DNA of 20,237 nt from Seminavis robusta. Its lineage: Eukaryota; Bacillariophyta; Bacillariophyceae; Naviculales; Naviculaceae. Location of the stretch: the NCBI GenBank assembly GCA_903772945.1, contig CAICTM010001963.1:1-20237 (forward strand). Reading direction: 5' to 3'. Made by a program: the position numbers and the translations under genes. The notes below the pieces were generated by a model, which saw nothing but the letters and a program-made list of their open reading frames with translations, did not search any database and had not been told where the DNA came from. Every line of letters begins with the position of its first letter. Positions within the stretch are counted from its first letter, which is position 1. Positions 1-9,094 of this stretch are shown one piece after another.

Positions 1-950
1 GAGAGAGAGTACTGGTTTGCATTGCCGTTGGTGTCGTTGGAAGCTTGGAGATCCATAACTTCATCTTTGTGGAAGTAGGAGATCCATCCATCCGTCGTTC
101 CTTGTTCAGACAGTGCGATGCGCATGTGAGATGCAATGTAACCTGTGGTGGAAGCATCTTCGCCGCATGGGGCATAGGACATGCTTGAGCTTGGCTGCTT
201 CATCGGCCATCTTGATGAAGGTGTGGCAGTGCGTAACTGCGACTGTTAATCTGCTAACGTGAGGAAATACTACTTGAATAGAGGGATTTGTAGAGGTAGC
301 TACCGCCGACGAGATCAACTGCAATATTCAAGACGAGTGCAAGGTAAATGCAAAGTTCGCTTCTTAGTAATTCATAATCTGTGTTGTGAGCTTTGATGAT
401 GCGATCAGTAAAGCTAGTTGTAGCGTGTTGGATCAATACATCGTGGTAGTTGATACGGAAGTAACGTGGTATCTGCGGGAAACGGTTCGTTGGCAGGATG
501 CTTACTCCTGTCGAATACTCCAATTTACCGTGCCCTTTGGTTTGTTGAGAAGTGTTCTTGCCAGCGTTCTCTGTTCCTCGTGTTGACTCATAAACATGAC
601 TCAATCTACTCACGGATCTCTGAGTCGTGGGAGGAACTGTAACGCTTTCATAATGCCTTGCAGAGCTAGAAGTCATCTCCTTGGGAGTTATGTTTGTCGT
701 AGGCGTAGCAATGGGAGCCACGAAGACCTTCTCCATACGTCCAGCCACTTGATGGTTTGACGTGGTCTCAGATCATTGATGATTTGGACTTGAAGGTGTA
801 CTTGGCGGTTAGCATCTGCTGGAAAGTGCGAAGTTTGTAAGTGGTAGAGCGAGAATCGTCGATTCGCATTCATCGTCAGGTTGATGAGAGGAAGATGGTT
901 TGTCCGCAGCTTAGACTCGAAGCTGGTGAAGCGTCTTTGGCAATCTTCAT
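1..950 (-). pseudogene. broken gag-like coding block downstream of LTR
   Basis: Reading leftwards from the minus-strand LTR at 1000-1422, the first ATG lies at 950-948, and coding-like text then continues in changing frames to the window edge. One open stretch covers 748-254. A second covers 324-106 and contains T-F-I-K-M-A-D-E-A-A-K-L-K. After a single-base shift near 180 a third frame gives Y-A-P-C-G-E-D-A-S-T-T-G-Y-I-A, then M-R-I-A-L-S-E-Q-G and W-I-S-Y-F-H-K-D-E-V, and runs off the edge. No zinc knuckle, protease or other diagnostic motif was found. Position just inside an LTR in the same orientation makes a Gypsy gag remnant the best guess. A host gene with introns, disrupted by a solo LTR, is the alternative. 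No clear tRNA-type primer-binding site follows the LTR, which weakens the gag reading. Confidence 0.35.
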
Positions 951-999
951 GGTGAGGAATGTTGAGGTAGCTGAAAGCTATTGTGTTTGTTTACAAAAT

Positions 1000-1422
1000 C
1001 ACTACGCTAAAAAGCTAGTGTAAGAATCTTTCGAGTGTTTTGAGTTTGAGAAAATGAAAGTATGAGAGATTAGAAACTATGAAAACTAATCAATGAGAGA
1101 GATCCACAATCAAAGGTACGTAGATCTGAACTCCGCGGGAGACTGTAGAGTGGATAGAGTAGGTTGCGGTAGCAACCCTACTCACTCCACGATCCAAAAA
1201 CGGAACGCGTGGAAGATTCGTCTAGCATTTATCTAGTAGCGTGGAAGTACTCCACGCTGGCTAAATATCTAAGCGATGTTTCATCATCAAACCTAGTATG
1301 ACTAGAGCGGTCATTGAGAACCCTGTCTCCTCAATGACTATTCACGAGAGACTCAGTCATGAGTCGAACTCAGACCCTATCTAGGATCGAGTCGCGAATA
1401 AGGCTAAGAGCCGTGTATTGCA
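1000..1422 (-). repeat. Ty3/Gypsy-family LTR, copy A
   Basis: This 423-bp block matches 17887-18313 over its whole length in the same orientation, with scattered substitutions and small indels. The match starts at CACTACGCTAAAA and ends at GTGTATTGCA. On the minus strand it begins with TGCA. Copy B is identified as a Gypsy 3' LTR because it abuts a polypurine tract and an integrase gene, so copy A is an LTR of the same family. Its left end reads TGATTTTG where copy B has TGCA, so that terminus is altered. The minus-strand flank before it (GCATC) is not repeated after it, so a simple solo LTR with target duplication is not supported. It could be the 5' LTR of an element extending left. Confidence 0.8.
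1157..1258. other. two hairpins inside LTR copy A
   Basis: GAGTAGGTTGC at 1157-1167 pairs with GCAACCCTACTC at 1172-1183, giving 11 bp with one bulged C. AGCGTGGA at 1238-1245 pairs perfectly with TCCACGCT at 1251-1258 around a 5-nt loop. In copy B both right arms have drifted and the stems no longer close. Many LTRs fold in their R/U5 part; no specific function can be read here. Confidence 0.55.
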
Positions 1423-1683
1423 GATGCTTTGTTGAGGCAATGGCGATTTGGCAGTTTAGGCGCGAAAGGTGACCTGTGATCGGTAAAAAGATTGCCCACT
1501 GGAACAATGACGTACTGAATAAAGCATAGTAAAAATGATCAATCCTGCGAAGCATTCTTCGCTGAACCGTTGACTTTATCCTTATCGCCGACTTGAACAG
1601 ACTCAACAAGAGGGTATCGAATCGGCACTGATAAGACAGATGCCACAACAACAACAACAGCACCAGTAACTCGAAGTCGGAAT

Positions 1684-2034
1684 ATGCCATTGAAGAAGGA
1701 TTACGAGCATCGCGAACAAGTGAAAGTAGTGGCAGGCACCTATGCAGGAAAGGAGGGTATCTTCCTTAGAGCCATCGGTGCCAAGAAAGTGATGTGCGAT
1801 GTCGAAATCCAGGGTGCTACTAAATCGATTTATTACAGTTCCATCCGTCCGGCTGCTACCCATGCAGAAAAAAGGCGACAAGAGGAGGAAATCAGAAGGC
1901 AAAAGCAAGAGATCGATCGGCAGCAACAAGAGATTGATGAACTAGTGGAAACCATGCGATCGATGAACATCACAATGGGACGACTACAGGAAAAGGTGGA
2001 TGAGCTGGAACATTTGAAAAGAAAGAAACTTTAA
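1684..2034 (+). CDS. small KOW-like protein with C-terminal coiled coil
   Basis: A 116-residue single-exon protein with an ATG start. Residues about 11-56 resemble a KOW/SH3-like barrel: V-K-V-V-A-G-T-Y-A-G-K-E-G-I-F has the conserved Gly after the turn and alternating hydrophobics, and is followed by M-C-D-V-E-I-Q-G. KOW motifs bind RNA or ribosomal and transcription factors (NusG/Spt5, ribosomal proteins L24/L26). Residues about 60-116 are a charged Q/E/R/K-rich helix with heptad-like spacing (R-R-Q-E-E-E-I-R-R-Q-K-Q-E-I), which should form a coiled coil and may dimerise. A CAA-repeat leader lies just upstream, near 1645-1662. Its stop is 16 bp from the stop of the convergent Crypton-type gene, so the two 3' ends almost certainly overlap in the transcripts. 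It may be an independent host gene or a second gene of that mobile element. The exact role is unknown. Confidence 0.75.
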   Translation: MPLKKDYEHREQVKVVAGTYAGKEGIFLRAIGAKKVMCDVEIQGATKSIYYSSIRPAATHAEKRRQEEEIRRQKQEIDRQQQEIDELVETMRSMNITMGRLQEKVDELEHLKRKKL

Positions 2035-2050
2035 AGTAGAACACGGTGTG

Positions 2051-4819
2051 TTATTGCGATGTATTGGCTTGTTGCTGTTGGGCTTTTTCCTTTGCTTTCA
2101 ACTTTGCTAGAGAAGCACCACGAGGCTTGCCCACTTTGAGAAGCGACTGACTCTGCAAGTACTTAACCATGTTGCCCACAGAGAAAGATTGCTTCTCGAA
2201 AAGAACTTCCCATTCCCGAATGACCTCGTCTGGCTGGCACTTTCGAAGCTTGCTCTGGTACATCACTCCCTCAACAAGACGTTTGTTGTAGGAGAACAAG
2301 CCGTTGTCCAGGTGCTTTCGCCACTTAGCTCCATGCAGCCGGTTTCTTCCATCAATGCCCCCAAACGCGTCATCTGCAAACTTTCCGCTTCCAAACCATT
2401 CATCGTGTACATCTTGCAAGCAAGAATGCTTAAGTGTTAGAGCATAGTCACGATGGTCTTCGGGTGTGCTGTTGTGGGTGCCTACAACACGAGGGACCGT
2501 TCCACCAAAGGGCATAGGTGGTCGTGGAGGTGTTGCTTCAACTGCGACATTGCCTTGGCCAGTGGCCAAAACTTCTTCAATCACGTCTTCTAAGTCCAAG
2601 TCAGTATCATCAACAGAGGCTGCTGTTGGGCTTGTTTCTTCGAATTGGCCACCAGCTGTTTCTTCCTCTCCCAAAAGCTGCCTACCGGTTTGAACCAGTG
2701 CAAAGCCAACAGCCTTCTCGGTTTCCTCTCTTGTTGCCTGCGTCGTGTGCTGTAGATGCGCTAATCCGTCCACCACGATCTGGCTAAGCTGGTCGACCTT
2801 GGCTCCAAGCGTCTGTCCCAACAGCATGGTGGCATTGTGCGAGGCAACTAGTCTGGAATGAACGCCTGGGAGTACCTTTTCAAGACTGGCATCAAGAGGA
2901 CTAGAAGACGTTGCGAGTGCTTTTGACATTGCTTCTTTATATTGCTGCCATGCACAGAAAAAAGGGTGTTAGTAGTTGTTCATTCTTAAAATATAAAACC
3001 ATGCAGGTTGGCGACTCACCTTAAATTCATCACTAGAAAATACTGGCAGTGTCTGGAACATCGAATGATCTGCTCGCTCAGGGTGCTGGATCATTGTTGC
3101 CGCTGCATCCTGTAATAGAATATTGTTGAAATCTGCAAACAGTCGCAGGCACTCGAAGGCGGTGGTGTGCTTCATATCGGGATCGGCTTCTGTGAGCTGC
3201 TCCAGCATACCATACGCGAAACCAAAAGGGCACTTTTCCTGAAGTTCTCTTGATGGTAAAACAGCTGTTCGAACGTTGTAGTAGATGCCACTCTTGGAAT
3301 TGTAGCCAGCTAATTGTCGCATTGCATTCATGGGTAGCTTCGAACTGTAGCTGTTGTCATAGACGGACATGTTCCATTGCCCCATCTGACGAACCTCCTC
3401 TGCGTTCACCTCGGCAAAGTCCAGGAGCTTGGTGCCGAGGTTCCGACCAAGATGCAGTTGCTTGCATGTGGGCAAGCCAAGTCGCTTCAGCACCAGCTTG
3501 ATGTGGTCACCGTAAGAATCGCTTGCCATTTCGGTGGTGTTGTTCTTGCCGTGCGAATCAACAAGAAACTTGATGTCAAACCATGCAGCGTTATCCATCC
3601 AGTTCTCCACTGTCATGTTCGCAAACTCCCCTGTAAGATACACTCGGTACTGAAGATAGAATACGATACTGCCAATTGCACAAAGCCTTGCATCTCGGTG
3701 ACGCGTCGCTCGACCATACTGCTTCTTCAGATTGGTTGTTTTACCTTCAGCAATTTGCATAATCAAAAGGAACATGGCGTGTACATCAACGTCTTTCTTT
3801 TTGGGAGGGCATAAGCCAAAGAAATCCGAGACATCTGCCTTGTGGAGCGATTCCGACCTCAGGACTCCACACGTTAAATAGAGCAGGCAACATCTGTGTC
3901 TGAGGCCACAGCAGATGGATCGCCTGCTACTATTCTTCCCACTGTCTTCCCAAAACTCTTGCTCGATGTCAGGAAACCTCTGCACCACTTGATACGGTGA
4001 AAAGGAACCATCAATCTTTTCATCGTATCGGGCTTTTTTGACTGCTGGTATCCTCTCGTCAACATGTTTCTTCAGGTTCATGAGGTCCTGGTTCCAGATC
4101 ATCTCCCATGCGACATTGCAGAAGCCACGAGCGACTTGGTCTTTGTGGATGTTCTTGATCACAGCTTTGAACGAGTTGAATTGCTGTGGGCCGATCGGAT
4201 TCTCTGGAGTGGGGAACTCCAGTGTTGGGTGCTCCAACCCATTGTTGTCCTCAAAGAAGCACTTGCAGGCTTGCTTGTAGTCTTCCTGATCAAAGGCGGG
4301 GGTCTCTGCAGATTTCTTCTCCCCTCCTCGTCCTTTCTGGTTTCTGAATGCTTGATAGGCCATGAATTTCATCACTTTGTCATAGTTAATATTGTGCGCA
4401 AAGCCATTCTTGTAGTTCTGCTCGCAGAAGCTTTCAAACTCCTTTATCTTAGGGTTGTAGGCCTTCTTCGTGTTGGTCCTCCGCCGCTTCTGTCGCTCAT
4501 TGTTGACGAAATCAACAATGCGAGCAGTGGCTTGTGTTTCATTGGGATTTCTGATGATGCCACCTGTGGCTGTTGCCGGCTGCACTGTCTGTGCATTGAA
4601 CAGCGCCGCGAGACCTTGTAGCGCCTCCGTTGACACCTGGAAGCCATTGCCATTGCCATTGCCATTCAGGGTAGTGGTGCCAGTAGCAGCAGCGGCATGT
4701 GGTGACGGTTCCTGTTGTTGTTGCCTTCTGCTCCGGCGTTGTGGACTCATCGTGAAATTGTGACTGTGGTTGATTGGTTTCGACTTTTTGGCCAGGGTCC
4801 AAAGCTTACCTGTTGGCAT
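2051..4819 (-). CDS. Crypton-like tyrosine recombinase with GCR1_C-like domain (spliced)
   Basis: Two exons, 4819-3020 and 2944-2051, join in phase 0 across a 75-bp GT-AG intron to give about 897 residues. The N-terminus is Gln/Ala/Gly-rich with an N-G repeat. A basic helical region (about 100-180) resembles the core-binding domain. The catalytic part shows R321 (G-V-L-R-S-E-S-L), H456 and R459 (H-L-G-R), W482, and Y491 as the likely nucleophile, nine residues after W482, which is the normal spacing for tyrosine recombinases. Exon 2 holds an acidic linker and then, at about 767-850, a GCR1_C-like DNA-binding domain (D-E-W-F-G-S-G-K-F, G-G-I-D-G-R-N, G-A-K-W-R-K-H). Recombinase plus GCR1_C defines Crypton elements, which move as DNA circles without terminal inverted repeats. 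No stops or frameshifts interrupt it, so it may be active or domesticated. M24 is an alternative start. Confidence 0.85.
2945..3019 (-). other. 75-bp phase-0 intron of the Crypton-like gene
   Basis: The donor is AAG|GTGAGT (exon ends at 3020) and the acceptor is GGCAG|CAA (exon resumes at 2944), with a pyrimidine-rich stretch containing CTTTTTTCTG before the acceptor. Without splicing, the upstream frame reads 16 more residues and stops. With splicing, the frame passes from D-E-F-K straight to Q-Y-K-E-A-M and links the recombinase to its DNA-binding domain. Confidence 0.85.
4643..4666. repeat. hexanucleotide repeat, four GCCATT units
   Basis: Four perfect tandem GCCATT units lie inside the first exon of the Crypton-like gene and encode alternating Asn-Gly on the minus strand near residue 55. 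They keep the frame, so copy-number changes would add or remove Asn-Gly pairs. Confidence 0.9.
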
Positions 4820-5139
4820 GCATGCTCAGCACGAGCTGGCTGGGGAAGTGTGAGATCCAATGCTCTAAGTCTTTGAATGGACCTCTAAGTCTGCCGGTCA
4901 AAATAATAGCTGTTATTAAGGCCGGCCAGCTCAAAATAATCATGGATGTACTGGGCTAAAATTTGGGCTGGGGCCAAAAAGTGGTCTCGATTTTTTAAAT
5001 TTAGTCATCTATAATCTATATATATATCTACTACTAGCTAGTACTACATGTAACCCCTCCATGCGGTCTGGGAATGTCAATTGTCAATAGATGCAGTGTA
5101 ACGACAGTGGTGTGCATTCTCTCCTTCTGTTGATTAAGA
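4820..5139. promoter_or_regulatory. divergent intergenic region with TATA-like tract
   Basis: This 320-bp gap separates the starts of the Crypton-like gene (-) and the GDSL hydrolase gene (+), so it should hold both promoters. An alternating TATATATATAT tract at about 5017-5027 lies roughly 115 bp before the hydrolase ATG and could be its TATA element or simply AT-rich DNA. No terminal inverted repeats marking a Crypton end were seen, as expected for that class. Confidence 0.4.
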
Positions 5140-6018
5140 ATGAAGATGAGCCTTCATGGATCGAAGTTAACTGTTTTGTTTTTTCTACTCGTCACTGTTG
5201 CTACAGTTTTCACGGTCGCCATGAATGCTCTATCGAACGGCGATGGCAGTACCACTTCCGAGAAGAACTGTCAAGATCCACTGGCCCCCTTGGCATGGCC
5301 CGACGATCCGCTGTGGATGGATCAACACAAGCGTATGGTACAACTGGCGTCCAACGTACCACCAGATGTTGTCTTTGTGGGAGATTCCATCACGGAGCGA
5401 CTGAATGGAACCCGGCACATGGGGACCGTCCGGTTGCCGGATAATCAATTAGTCTTTGAGGAGCACTTTCCGAGCGGGTTGGCTCTAGGTTGTTCGGGGG
5501 ATACGTCCACCAATCTTCTCTGGCACTTGCAAAATGGCATGTTGCCGGATTCGTTGCAGCCACAAGTCTGGATGATTTTGATTGGTACCAATGATCTGGG
5601 ACGACTGAATTGCAGCGCCAATGCCACTCTGCAGGGCATTCTGAATGTATTCAATTACTTGAAATCCAAGAGGCTTTCGGCGAAATTTATTCTTCACGGA
5701 TTACTGCCCAGAAGTGATATTTCCATGAAGGAAAACATGGCTGACAACGATTACAAGACGGGCGAGTATTGGAAACAGATACAATGGATCAATCAACGTT
5801 TGCGAGAGGAATGCCATCAAGATCCAGAGCAGCAATGTCGGTACATGGAGGCTTCCGGTGTTTTCTTGGACCCTGATTCTCCCGACAAGGTCAGCGCAAA
5901 GACCATGACCGATGGGCTCCATCCTTCCAGAGATGGATTGGCATCATGGTGTCCTCTGATTGCCAAAACAATAAACGATGTGTTGGGGAAGGAGCACGAA
6001 ATGACTGCTCAATTATGA
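5140..6018 (+). CDS. GDSL/SGNH hydrolase, membrane-anchored
   Basis: A 292-residue protein resembling the platelet-activating-factor acetylhydrolase beta/gamma branch of SGNH hydrolases, which cleave ester bonds (often acetyl esters of lipids or sugars). Visible blocks are: I, V-F-V-G-D-S-I-T-E-R with nucleophile S83; II, the glycine loop A-L-G-C-S-G-D-T-S near 115-123; III, I-G-T-N-D with N151; V, D-G-L-H-P-S with D258 and H261. The whole catalytic set is therefore present. Residues about 9-29 are one strongly hydrophobic segment near the N-terminus, a signal anchor or signal peptide, and three N-glycosylation sequons (N-G-T, N-C-S, N-A-T) fit a luminal or secreted catalytic domain. The substrate is unknown. 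M3 is a possible alternative start. It is convergent with the next gene at 252 bp. Confidence 0.9.
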   Translation: MKMSLHGSKLTVLFFLLVTVATVFTVAMNALSNGDGSTTSEKNCQDPLAPLAWPDDPLWMDQHKRMVQLASNVPPDVVFVGDSITERLNGTRHMGTVRLPDNQLVFEEHFPSGLALGCSGDTSTNLLWHLQNGMLPDSLQPQVWMILIGTNDLGRLNCSANATLQGILNVFNYLKSKRLSAKFILHGLLPRSDISMKENMADNDYKTGEYWKQIQWINQRLREECHQDPEQQCRYMEASGVFLDPDSPDKVSAKTMTDGLHPSRDGLASWCPLIAKTINDVLGKEHEMTAQL

Positions 6019-6270
6019 CAAATAATTTCCAAAGACAATGATCCTGGTTTCAGCTATTTAAAATACAGATAGAGTGAAAGTGAATCGAGTCCCAACGGCA
6101 AAACCCAAATGTGCTGATTCGATTCCGAAGTGACACGAAGGAATGTTTGCAGAACATCTCTTCGCAACCAGGCCATTTTGCTTGCTTTTGGTAAAATTTT
6201 ATCGACTGACTGAGGACTGCAATCAATGGCTGTACGTACTGCAGCCCAACATTTTTCGGTAACGCATCAA

Positions 6271-6978
6271 CTAGCCACCCCCCACTCTCATTCGTCCTTT
6301 ATTATTGAATCCTCCAAGGCCGCGTTCTGCCTTGGCGTCCCGCATAAAATCATTCGGTTTTTCGTCATCGGATGCCTCGGCAATCATGACGGCTTGATCA
6401 ATGGCATTGGCTTTCTTCAACAAGTCTGCAGCCGACATACTACTAGTAGCACTAGCACTGCCGGTATCGTTGTCAGTTGTATCGGATGCTTGTTGTGATT
6501 CCATCTCTTGCTGTTTCTTGGCTTGCTCTTCTTGACGACGTTCCTGTTCTGCCTGCTGATTGTTGTTGTTAGCTTGGGTTTCGGTTGCCACTTGGTCGAT
6601 CATCTCGAGCAAATCTTGCAATGCCTGTGCTTCTTCGTCGTCCTCGGATTCTTCCATATTCCATTCCAGCCACTGCAAGAAATCTGGATCGCTGCAGGAT
6701 TCTAATCGATCCGCGATAACCGCTTTGGTGTCACCCGTACAAAAGATGAGATCATTAAAGAGCGAATCGAACTGCTCGTCGTCTTCTGAAGAGGAACTTG
6801 CGCCACCATTATTGATTTCGTCCAAAATTCCAAACAGGCGAAAACATGGCGGGGGCTGCACGACGGGAACAACAGGAAGGTTCGATTGACGGCTTGTTGG
6901 CAGCGGGGAAAATCCATCAGTGGCTCCCACTGCAGTGAACACCACCAAGAGGGTCAAATAGACGTCGCAGAGCTTCAT
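6271..6978 (-). CDS. acidic protein with predicted plastid-targeting leader
   Basis: A 235-residue single-exon protein with an ATG start. Residues 3-19 form a signal peptide core (L-T-L-L-V-V-F-T-A-V-G), followed by A-T-D-G-F-S-P-L-P-T-S-R. A Phe directly after the predicted cleavage site and a Ser/Thr/Arg-rich, acid-poor stretch match the bipartite plastid leader (ASAFAP-type) of diatoms. The mature part is very acidic around 60-125 (S-S-S-S-E-D-D-E, E-E-S-E-D-D-E-E), then Q/E/R-rich and probably coiled coil at about 130-165, then Ser/Thr-rich, with a conserved-looking tail D-F-M-R-D-A-K-A-E-R-G-L-G-G-F. I do not recognise the family. Localisation is inferred; function is unknown. Confidence 0.8.
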   Translation of the reverse strand: MKLCDVYLTLLVVFTAVGATDGFSPLPTSRQSNLPVVPVVQPPPCFRLFGILDEINNGGASSSSEDDEQFDSLFNDLIFCTGDTKAVIADRLESCSDPDFLQWLEWNMEESEDDEEAQALQDLLEMIDQVATETQANNNNQQAEQERRQEEQAKKQQEMESQQASDTTDNDTGSASATSSMSAADLLKKANAIDQAVMIAEASDDEKPNDFMRDAKAERGLGGFNNKGRMRVGGG

Positions 6979-7606
6979 GGTGAAAGTTACAGCTCCATCT
7001 AGCTAGACTACCATCAAGGGGTCACAGTATCGATACCGTCCATTGGTTGTTGACAATCACCACAACAAAACTCAAAAACGTCAGAATCGAATCAGACAGC
7101 ACAGCTGTTTGGGCACTCTTCTGCGTGGGCGACAGAGAGCTGTGCCTTCATTGGCATCCGCGGTTCGAAAGTGGGGTGTCTGCACCGGTACCGGTACCGT
7201 CTACATCAGATCGGAAGTCTTTTGCCGTGTGTTGTTCGTGCAATGTTGTCCTGGGCATGTGGAACTCCAGCTAGTGCAAGTTGCCAAGAAGCGTTTGAGA
7301 AAAGCAGTAGGAAAGACCCCTTTCACCAACTATCCCATCCACCAACACCAGCCAGAACTTTGCACTGCTGCTGTGATGACAGTAGTCTTCTTTTTCATTG
7401 TGTCTATCAGTCGGTACCGTACATCAAGTATCTAGCTTGGTAGCTAAACTTAAGATGCAGCTAGACTAATACTACAGCTTGTAACCACTACTGTAACCAC
7501 TGTTTCAAAGTGAAAAAACTTTCTCTAGGACTCGATGTATGTTATGAAACTTCACGAAATCAGAGGGGTTATGAATCTGAGGAGGGGAGGAGGACTCCAA
7601 GTGTCC
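6979..7606. promoter_or_regulatory. gene-free stretch upstream of the acidic protein gene
   Basis: These 628 bp lie between the start of the acidic protein gene and the 3' end of the Ser/Pro-rich gene, both on the minus strand. I see no convincing coding text; open frames here start at non-ATG codons and look like chance. It holds an ACCGGTACCGGTACCG tract at 7184-7199 and another CGGTACCG at 7412-7419, part of a local cluster of GGTACC palindromes. The promoter of the acidic protein gene should lie at the left end. Confidence 0.4.
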
Positions 7607-8419
7607 TCACTCCTTCTTGGGTGTTGGGAAGGTGGTCCGCTCAATCGTCAGCAGTACCACTCCCGATGATACGGTATTAGTGGGCAGCAGCAGGGACATG
7701 GGTACCGTCTTGTCCTCGCACTGGAAAAACAGCCATCCAGCCAGCCATCAGTTTGCACAAACTGGGCTGTTTACGAGCAACAAAGATGCCCTCTTTGCCC
7801 GTGGTCGCTCTGGTGCTGTAGCGGTGTTCTTGGGGTTACTATCACTGATGGTGTCATTCCCGTCGTTGTGAAGGAGGCTGGAAGACGACGGACTGCGTGT
7901 TTGGTTGTGTGGAAAGGTTGGCTGTTTTTTCGGAGGAGTCCAGGACATGGCACTGCAACTGGAGTAGAGCTTCTCGAGACTGTCCGACGTGGCTGCTTTA
8001 TTGGTATTGGTTGGACTGGTGGTAGGGCTTGCCACTGGTTGTGTCTTGGTACCGGAGGTCTTGCGTCGGGGTACGCGAGGCAACGACGGAGCCTGTCCCT
8101 TTGCCAGGACGGCAGCTGCCTTGGGGGAGCGACTGCGAGTATTGGGGCTTGTCGTAGTAGTTGTATTGCCGGCAGTGGCATCCGAAACCAACTGATACAA
8201 GGACTCCGACGGCGGCGTCTTGCATCGTCGCGGCATACTGGGCAAAGCCGTCTGGCAGTTCGTGTCCACCTTGACAACGCTTTGCCATCGGGCTCCTCTG
8301 GCCCGCTTCAGGCACATTGACGATGGTGTACGGGCATTGTCTTGCACAATCACAAAGGAGAGGCCTCTCATGGTGCAGCATAAGGACTCGGCGGCAGATT
8401 CGTTGATGGGGTTGGCCAT
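7607..8419 (-). CDS. Ser/Pro/Thr-rich protein, two exons
   Basis: Exon 1 runs 8419-7775 and exon 2 runs 7720-7607, joining in phase 0 over a 54-bp intron to give about 252 residues. The ATG at 8419 is chosen because the open frame upstream has only a TTG. Most of the protein is low-complexity Ser/Thr/Pro/Arg. Two related basic motifs, P-S-M-P-R-R-C-K-T-P-P and P-S-L-P-R-V-P-R-R-K-T-S, look like docking or phosphorylation sites. Exon 2 ends with a more hydrophobic, ordered-looking segment (V-S-S-G-V-V-L-L-T-I-E-R) and P-K-K-E. No catalytic domain, signal peptide or membrane segment is visible. The family is not recognised; a disordered regulatory protein is a guess. The second exon rests on coding appearance and splice sites only. 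Confidence 0.6.
7721..7774 (-). other. probable 54-bp intron
   Basis: The donor is CTC|GTAAAC (exon 1 ends at 7775) and the acceptor is TTTTTCCAG|TGC (exon 2 starts at 7720). Removing it links S-L-L-L in frame to C-E-D-K-T-V-P and a 37-residue tail. If unspliced, the protein ends eight residues into the intron. A length of 54 bp is short even for microalgae, so this call is tentative. Confidence 0.5.
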
Positions 8420-9094
8420 GATTTGCTTCAAAGATAAAAAAGGAATTGTGAGAACTTTGAAAGGTCAGCGGTTGTCAATGCAATCAACGTGAGCAGATGC
8501 AGCATTACTGGTATTCATAATCATGCATGTAGCACGGTTAGATACCACTCTGTAGTAGTTGGGGCGTAAGGTCGTAGGGTCGTAGGAGGCTAGCTAGGAG
8601 AGCTGCTACAGCGTAGCTAGGAGCTAGGAGGCAGGTCGTGGAATGTAGATTGCGCAAAAAATGAGACGCTCATGATTTCTTTTTCTTTTTCCAGCCACGA
8701 ATTTGTAATGAAACTGTGAATGCTAAATCATACGGTCTCGTCACATGAACAATGATTGGACAGCTTGCTTACAAAGACATCTACTTAGAATAAGCGACTA
8801 AGTCCGCTCGTAACATTTATTTATTTCTAACCGTGTTCTCTAGAGATCTCGAGAGAGAGGGCAATTAGATCAATAACTACGACTGTACCAAAAAGACTCT
8901 GACTCGAGAGCACTCTCAAAAGTCACTCTCGCCTATGCTGTCGGAACGTCGGAACCTACTATTAATAGTACGGTACCGCCGTGCCGGTCCCGAAAATTAA
9001 ATTCAATGCTTTGTTTGGTCAAGTTGAACTTTGCCATTTGCTTCTCCCTCACATGTATGCCCTCTTTGCGCGGTCCATGGCATCACTAAGCTCA

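Noticed and set aside
1000..1422. Simple solo LTR with its own target duplication
   Set aside because: The flanks do not match (GCATC on one side only) and the inner end differs from copy B.
1603..1929. Minus-strand open frame of 108 codons
   Set aside because: Antisense to the KOW-like gene, starts at a weak codon and is Leu/Ser/Cys-rich.
2969..3019. Unspliced end of the recombinase as a separate 616-residue protein, with the GCR1_C-like part as its own gene
   Set aside because: Good splice sites in phase 0 join them, and Crypton proteins carry both domains.
4064..4621. Long plus-strand open frame (185 codons) opposite the Crypton-like gene
   Set aside because: It lies wholly antisense to the catalytic-domain exon, whose minus-strand text has recognisable recombinase motifs; the plus-strand reading has no sensible domain.
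7868..8320. Plus-strand open frame of 150 codons
   Set aside because: Antisense to the Ser/Pro-rich gene; Gly/Arg/Leu-rich mirror text without motifs.
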